A stretch of 7,155 nucleotides of DNA from Lachnospiraceae bacterium. Lineage in GTDB: Bacteria; Bacillota; Clostridia; Lachnospirales; Lachnospiraceae. Both the position numbers and the translations under genes were made by a program. Numbering within the stretch: position 1 is the first letter of the stretch; each line of letters starts with the position of its first letter. Below, piece after piece: positions 7,115 through 7,155 of the stretch. The notes under the pieces are model-generated. The model worked only from the letters and a program-made list of their open reading frames with translations. It had not been told where the DNA came from and did no database searches. The DNA lies in assembly GCA_021199395.1 (NCBI GenBank), contig JAJQIE010000124.1, positions 1 to 7,155 on the forward strand. Reading direction: 5' to 3'.

Positions 7115-7155
7115 AATGAAAGCAGCGCAAAAGGTCCCCAGAATGTGAGCACCCA
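7102..7155. other. Terminal segment of unknown origin after the break in the ArdC-like gene
   Basis: These last 54 bases do not continue the expected ArdC-like coding sequence. They contain stops in all three forward frames. The reverse strand is open across the segment, but it is too short to judge. No inverted terminal repeat, intron 5' end or tRNA-like sequence is recognisable. It may be one edge of an inserted or recombined element whose body lies outside the window. Confidence 0.35.

Noticed and set aside
7116..7148. Short ORF starting ATG 7116 (MKAAQKVPRM)
   Set aside because: It has only ten codons, no ribosome binding site and no recognisable relation to any family.
7140..7155. Possible 5' end of a group II intron (GTGAGC) in the broken gene
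   Set aside because: It does not match the usual GTGYG-type bacterial intron start and lies about 40 bases after the apparent break, and no intron structure can be tested at the window edge.

Overview
The window is almost entirely one gene: a very large plus-strand coding region that enters from the left edge and stops at position 6950. It encodes a multidomain protein of the kind carried by integrative and conjugative elements (Tn1549-like and related elements) of gut Firmicutes. GC content looks slightly above 50 %, and the family resemblance, the AGGAGG ribosome binding site and the long Pro/Glu/Ala linkers fit a Clostridia/Oscillospiraceae-type host. The host assignment is inference, since no taxonomic marker gene is present.

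Layout: (1) positions 3-6950, a 'polyvalent' protein. In order it has an N-terminal helical region, an acidic Pro-rich linker, a module resembling MutS domain I, a second linker, three small similar alpha/beta modules, a gamma-class N6-adenine DNA methyltransferase domain, a roughly 480-residue connector, a complete SNF2-like superfamily II helicase/translocase with a coiled-coil insert, a conserved C-terminal domain with coiled coil, and a Pro-rich tail. (2) Positions 6951-7027, a short gap holding a strong hairpin with a UNCG-type tetraloop and then a good ribosome binding site. (3) From 7028, the start of a gene that looks like an ArdC/DUF1738-type antirestriction or ssDNA-binding protein but is open for only 28 codons. 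Position 7102 onward no longer resembles that family, so the gene appears broken or replaced there, or the assembly is faulty.

Functionally the pair looks like an accessory module of a conjugative element. A methyltransferase-helicase fusion (same architecture class as phage P1 DarB) followed by an ArdC-like gene suggests protection or processing of incoming element DNA in a new host. This is inference from architecture. I see no RNA genes, CRISPR arrays, insertion-sequence genes or integrase, and no convincing minus-strand gene. The large protein belongs to a recognisable family, so I do not claim a wholly new system. The parts most worth checking are the MutS-I-like module and the broken downstream gene.
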